From Planctomycetes bacterium RBG_13_46_10 (GTDB lineage Bacteria; Planctomycetota; Phycisphaerae; Sedimentisphaerales; Anaerobacaceae), in the NCBI GenBank assembly GCA_001824645.1, contig MHYD01000083.1, forward strand, positions 174 to 7,899: 7,726 nucleotides of DNA, read 5' to 3'. The notes under the pieces are model-generated. The model saw only the letters and a program-made list of their open reading frames with translations. It had not been told where the DNA came from and did not search any database. The position numbers were made by a program, and so were the translations under genes. Positions 6,369-7,726 of the stretch are shown here, piece by piece; the first letter of the stretch is position 1, and the number at the start of each line of letters is the position of its first letter.

Positions 6369-6382
6369 TCCGCCGTGGCGGA
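6369..6382. repeat. Short palindromic repeat, TCCGCC-GT-GGCGGA
   Basis: A perfect 6-bp inverted repeat ten bases past the permease stop; the realistic fold is a 5-bp stem with a 4-base loop. With its flanks it nearly matches the minus-strand copy at 2424-2440, so it is probably the same dispersed element in the opposite orientation. No U-tract follows immediately on the minus strand (the nearest T-run is 6343-6337), so it is not a clear terminator for the permease. Confidence 0.55.
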
Positions 6383-6391
6383 AAAGGCTGT

Positions 6392-7669
6392 CTAAGCGGA
6401 CTTGAGCCAGCGTAGGACTTCCCGCAATCCGGGACGTTTGCCGTACATTAAAATACCGGTTCGAAATATCTTGGCAGCCACCCATAACACAACAGGCACA
6501 GACACTGCCAGCAGGATGATAGAAGCAAGAACTTCAAGAAATGAAGGAGCGGGAGTCGCAGCCAAACGAAGCGTCATTATTAACGGCGTCAACGGCGGAA
6601 TAAATGATAAAACCCTTGCCAACAATCCATCCGGGTTCTGAACAAGGTTAAACCAGGCCACCATAGGTAAAATAAACAGGAAACTTATAGGCATCATAAG
6701 GCTTTGTGCCTCTTTTAAGGTATTGCAAATCGAACCGATCCCCGCCAGGATCGAGCTAAACAATAAAAAGCCCAGAATGAAATAAATAACAAAATACGGA
6801 AGCAATTCCTTTGGCAGGTCCAAATTTATTTTCCACCAGTATGCAGCTCCATAATAAGCAGTACCAATTGAAGCGGCAGACCATAGGCCTATCACCGTCA
6901 AACTAATACCGGCCAGCCCCAATATCTTGCCGGCCATCAATTCGAAAGTACTAACTGCTGACAGCAGCACCTCAATAACACGAGAATTTTTCTCCTCAAT
7001 AACACTGGTAAGCATGTGCTGACCCATGCCGAAGATACCCATGAACATCATGAACATAAAGAAAAACGGCATCATCATTTTAGCGGCCTGCTCGCCCTTT
7101 TTTACGTCTTTTTGCTCTGAGGCTGAGCCAAGCTCTATTGTCTCACTTGGAACCCTCCGGCGAAGCTCCGCCAGCAGCTTTGGAGAAACATTCTGCAGCT
7201 CGCATCGTCGGTTCACAACGGAAGTATTGAGAAGGTTCTCTACTGTTGAAACCAGGTCAAGGTCAGCTATTTTTGTGCCGCGAGTAAACGAGTGGATTTT
7301 GCCTTTTCCCTCGATGCTATCCTTATCCAGAATAAAGTACGCATTCAGTTGATCATCGCGGACTTTTTGTTTAGCCGACTCATCAGAATTTGCATCGTTG
7401 TAAAGCTCCTGCAGCAGGATTTGCCTTTGAGGATTTGATTTATTGTATTGCTCAAACGAATCTTTAATTTCATCTGTCAGCTGATTTGACAAATCGGCTA
7501 CGATAACTTTCCTGGGGGGACGGGGGCCGGTTATGCTGCGCTGGGTTCGACTATTGATAAATATCACGATGCCTATGATGGCTGGCGTCATTAACATACT
7601 TATGATGAACGTCTTAGTCTTGACGACGTCGATATACTCGCGCTGAGCAATTTTAAGAATTTTCCACAT
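6392..7669 (-). CDS. ABC-2 type transporter permease, NatB-like
   Basis: This inner-membrane subunit would work with the ATPase encoded just upstream in ATP-driven export; the substrate is unknown. From the ATG at 7669 it has 425 residues. One membrane segment (about 21-39) is followed by a large extracytoplasmic domain (about 40-195). A cluster of about five more segments follows, at roughly 198-218, 246-270, 289-311, 322-341 and 376-400. EEKNSRVIEVLL at about 225-236 is the characteristic conserved block of NatB/COG1668 permeases, before the third segment. An in-frame ATG at 7702 would add 11 residues. It has no ribosome binding site and would deepen the overlap with the ATPase gene to 50 bases. 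The 7669 ATG has GGGAAAGGT just upstream, and the protein then begins MWKILKIAQREY, as in relatives. The overlap with the ATPase gene is then 17 bases, indicating coupled translation. Confidence 0.88.
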   Translation of the reverse strand: MWKILKIAQREYIDVVKTKTFIISMLMTPAIIGIVIFINSRTQRSITGPRPPRKVIVADLSNQLTDEIKDSFEQYNKSNPQRQILLQELYNDANSDESAKQKVRDDQLNAYFILDKDSIEGKGKIHSFTRGTKIADLDLVSTVENLLNTSVVNRRCELQNVSPKLLAELRRRVPSETIELGSASEQKDVKKGEQAAKMMMPFFFMFMMFMGIFGMGQHMLTSVIEEKNSRVIEVLLSAVSTFELMAGKILGLAGISLTVIGLWSAASIGTAYYGAAYWWKINLDLPKELLPYFVIYFILGFLLFSSILAGIGSICNTLKEAQSLMMPISFLFILPMVAWFNLVQNPDGLLARVLSFIPPLTPLIMTLRLAATPAPSFLEVLASIILLAVSVPVVLWVAAKIFRTGILMYGKRPGLREVLRWLKSA

Positions 7670-7726
7670 TACCTTTCCCAACCAAGCGTACAAAGATTTC
7701 ATGCAAAGATGGCACTTTGACCTCGA
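7653..7726 (-). CDS. ABC transporter ATP-binding protein, C-terminal fragment
   Basis: Only the last 23 residues and the TAA stop (7655-7653) are in the window; the gene begins beyond the right edge. The fragment contains PSLHEIFVRLVG, which matches the usual end of NatA-type ATPases partnered with ABC-2 permeases, where PSL..IF...V closes the C-terminal domain. The frame runs into the permease gene and overlaps its preferred start by 17 bases. The Walker and signature motifs are outside the window, so the call rests on this tail and on the neighbouring NatB-like permease. Confidence 0.75.
   Translation of the reverse strand, partial: EVKVPSLHEIFVRLVGKGNVENS

Noticed and set aside
6346..6405. 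A 19-codon plus-strand ORF starting ATGGAAAAGGAG
   Set aside because: It is too short, lacks a proper upstream ribosome binding site, overlaps the permease 3' end and resembles nothing known.

Overview
This window looks like a chromosomal segment of a Gram-negative-type, polysaccharide-degrading bacterium with mid-range G+C. The best guess is a planctomycete of the Phycisphaerae / Sedimentisphaerales kind. That placement is an inference from three things: an ECF-type sigma factor with a long C-terminal extension carrying hydrophobic segments, paired secreted GH51 arabinofuranosidases, and short palindromic repeats of the TTAATCCGCC...GGCGGA type between genes. No rRNA or clear phylogenetic marker was available to test it.

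All recognisable genes lie on the minus strand, so transcription runs from high to low coordinates. From the right edge: (i) the last 24 codons, stop included, of an ABC-transporter ATPase, overlapping a NatB-like ABC-2 permease (about 7726-6392). (ii) A spacer with a short palindrome and a good sigma-70-type promoter. (iii) prfB (release factor 2), read through an in-frame UGA by programmed +1 frameshifting, whose stop overlaps the start of pepA (leucyl aminopeptidase) in an ATGA junction; these form a two-gene translation/protein-turnover operon (6259-3593). (iv) A 233-base spacer with a possible terminator and the promoter of the next gene. (v) An ECF-like sigma factor with a hydrophobic C-terminal tail (3359-2463). 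(vi) A structured, gene-free spacer (2462-2147) with nested inverted repeats, a dispersed-repeat-like hairpin and a promoter/operator-like region. (vii) A secreted GH51 alpha-L-arabinofuranosidase (2146-191), followed 25 bases later by the start of a second, paralogous GH51-like gene that runs off the left edge.

The right half is housekeeping (export, translation termination, peptide turnover). The left half is an accessory carbohydrate-degradation module whose two enzymes are probably co-transcribed to remove arabinose side chains from plant or algal polysaccharides outside the cytoplasm. Whether the adjacent sigma factor controls the arabinofuranosidases is not shown by the sequence.

The most interesting points are the prfB recoding site, which lacks a strong Shine-Dalgarno-like stimulator and instead has a perfect 8-bp stem-loop ending 5 nt before the CUU UGA C slippery site; the alternative nested hairpins after the sigma gene; and a palindrome with LacI-type symmetry in the arabinofuranosidase promoter. 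I did not find a wholly new multi-gene system.
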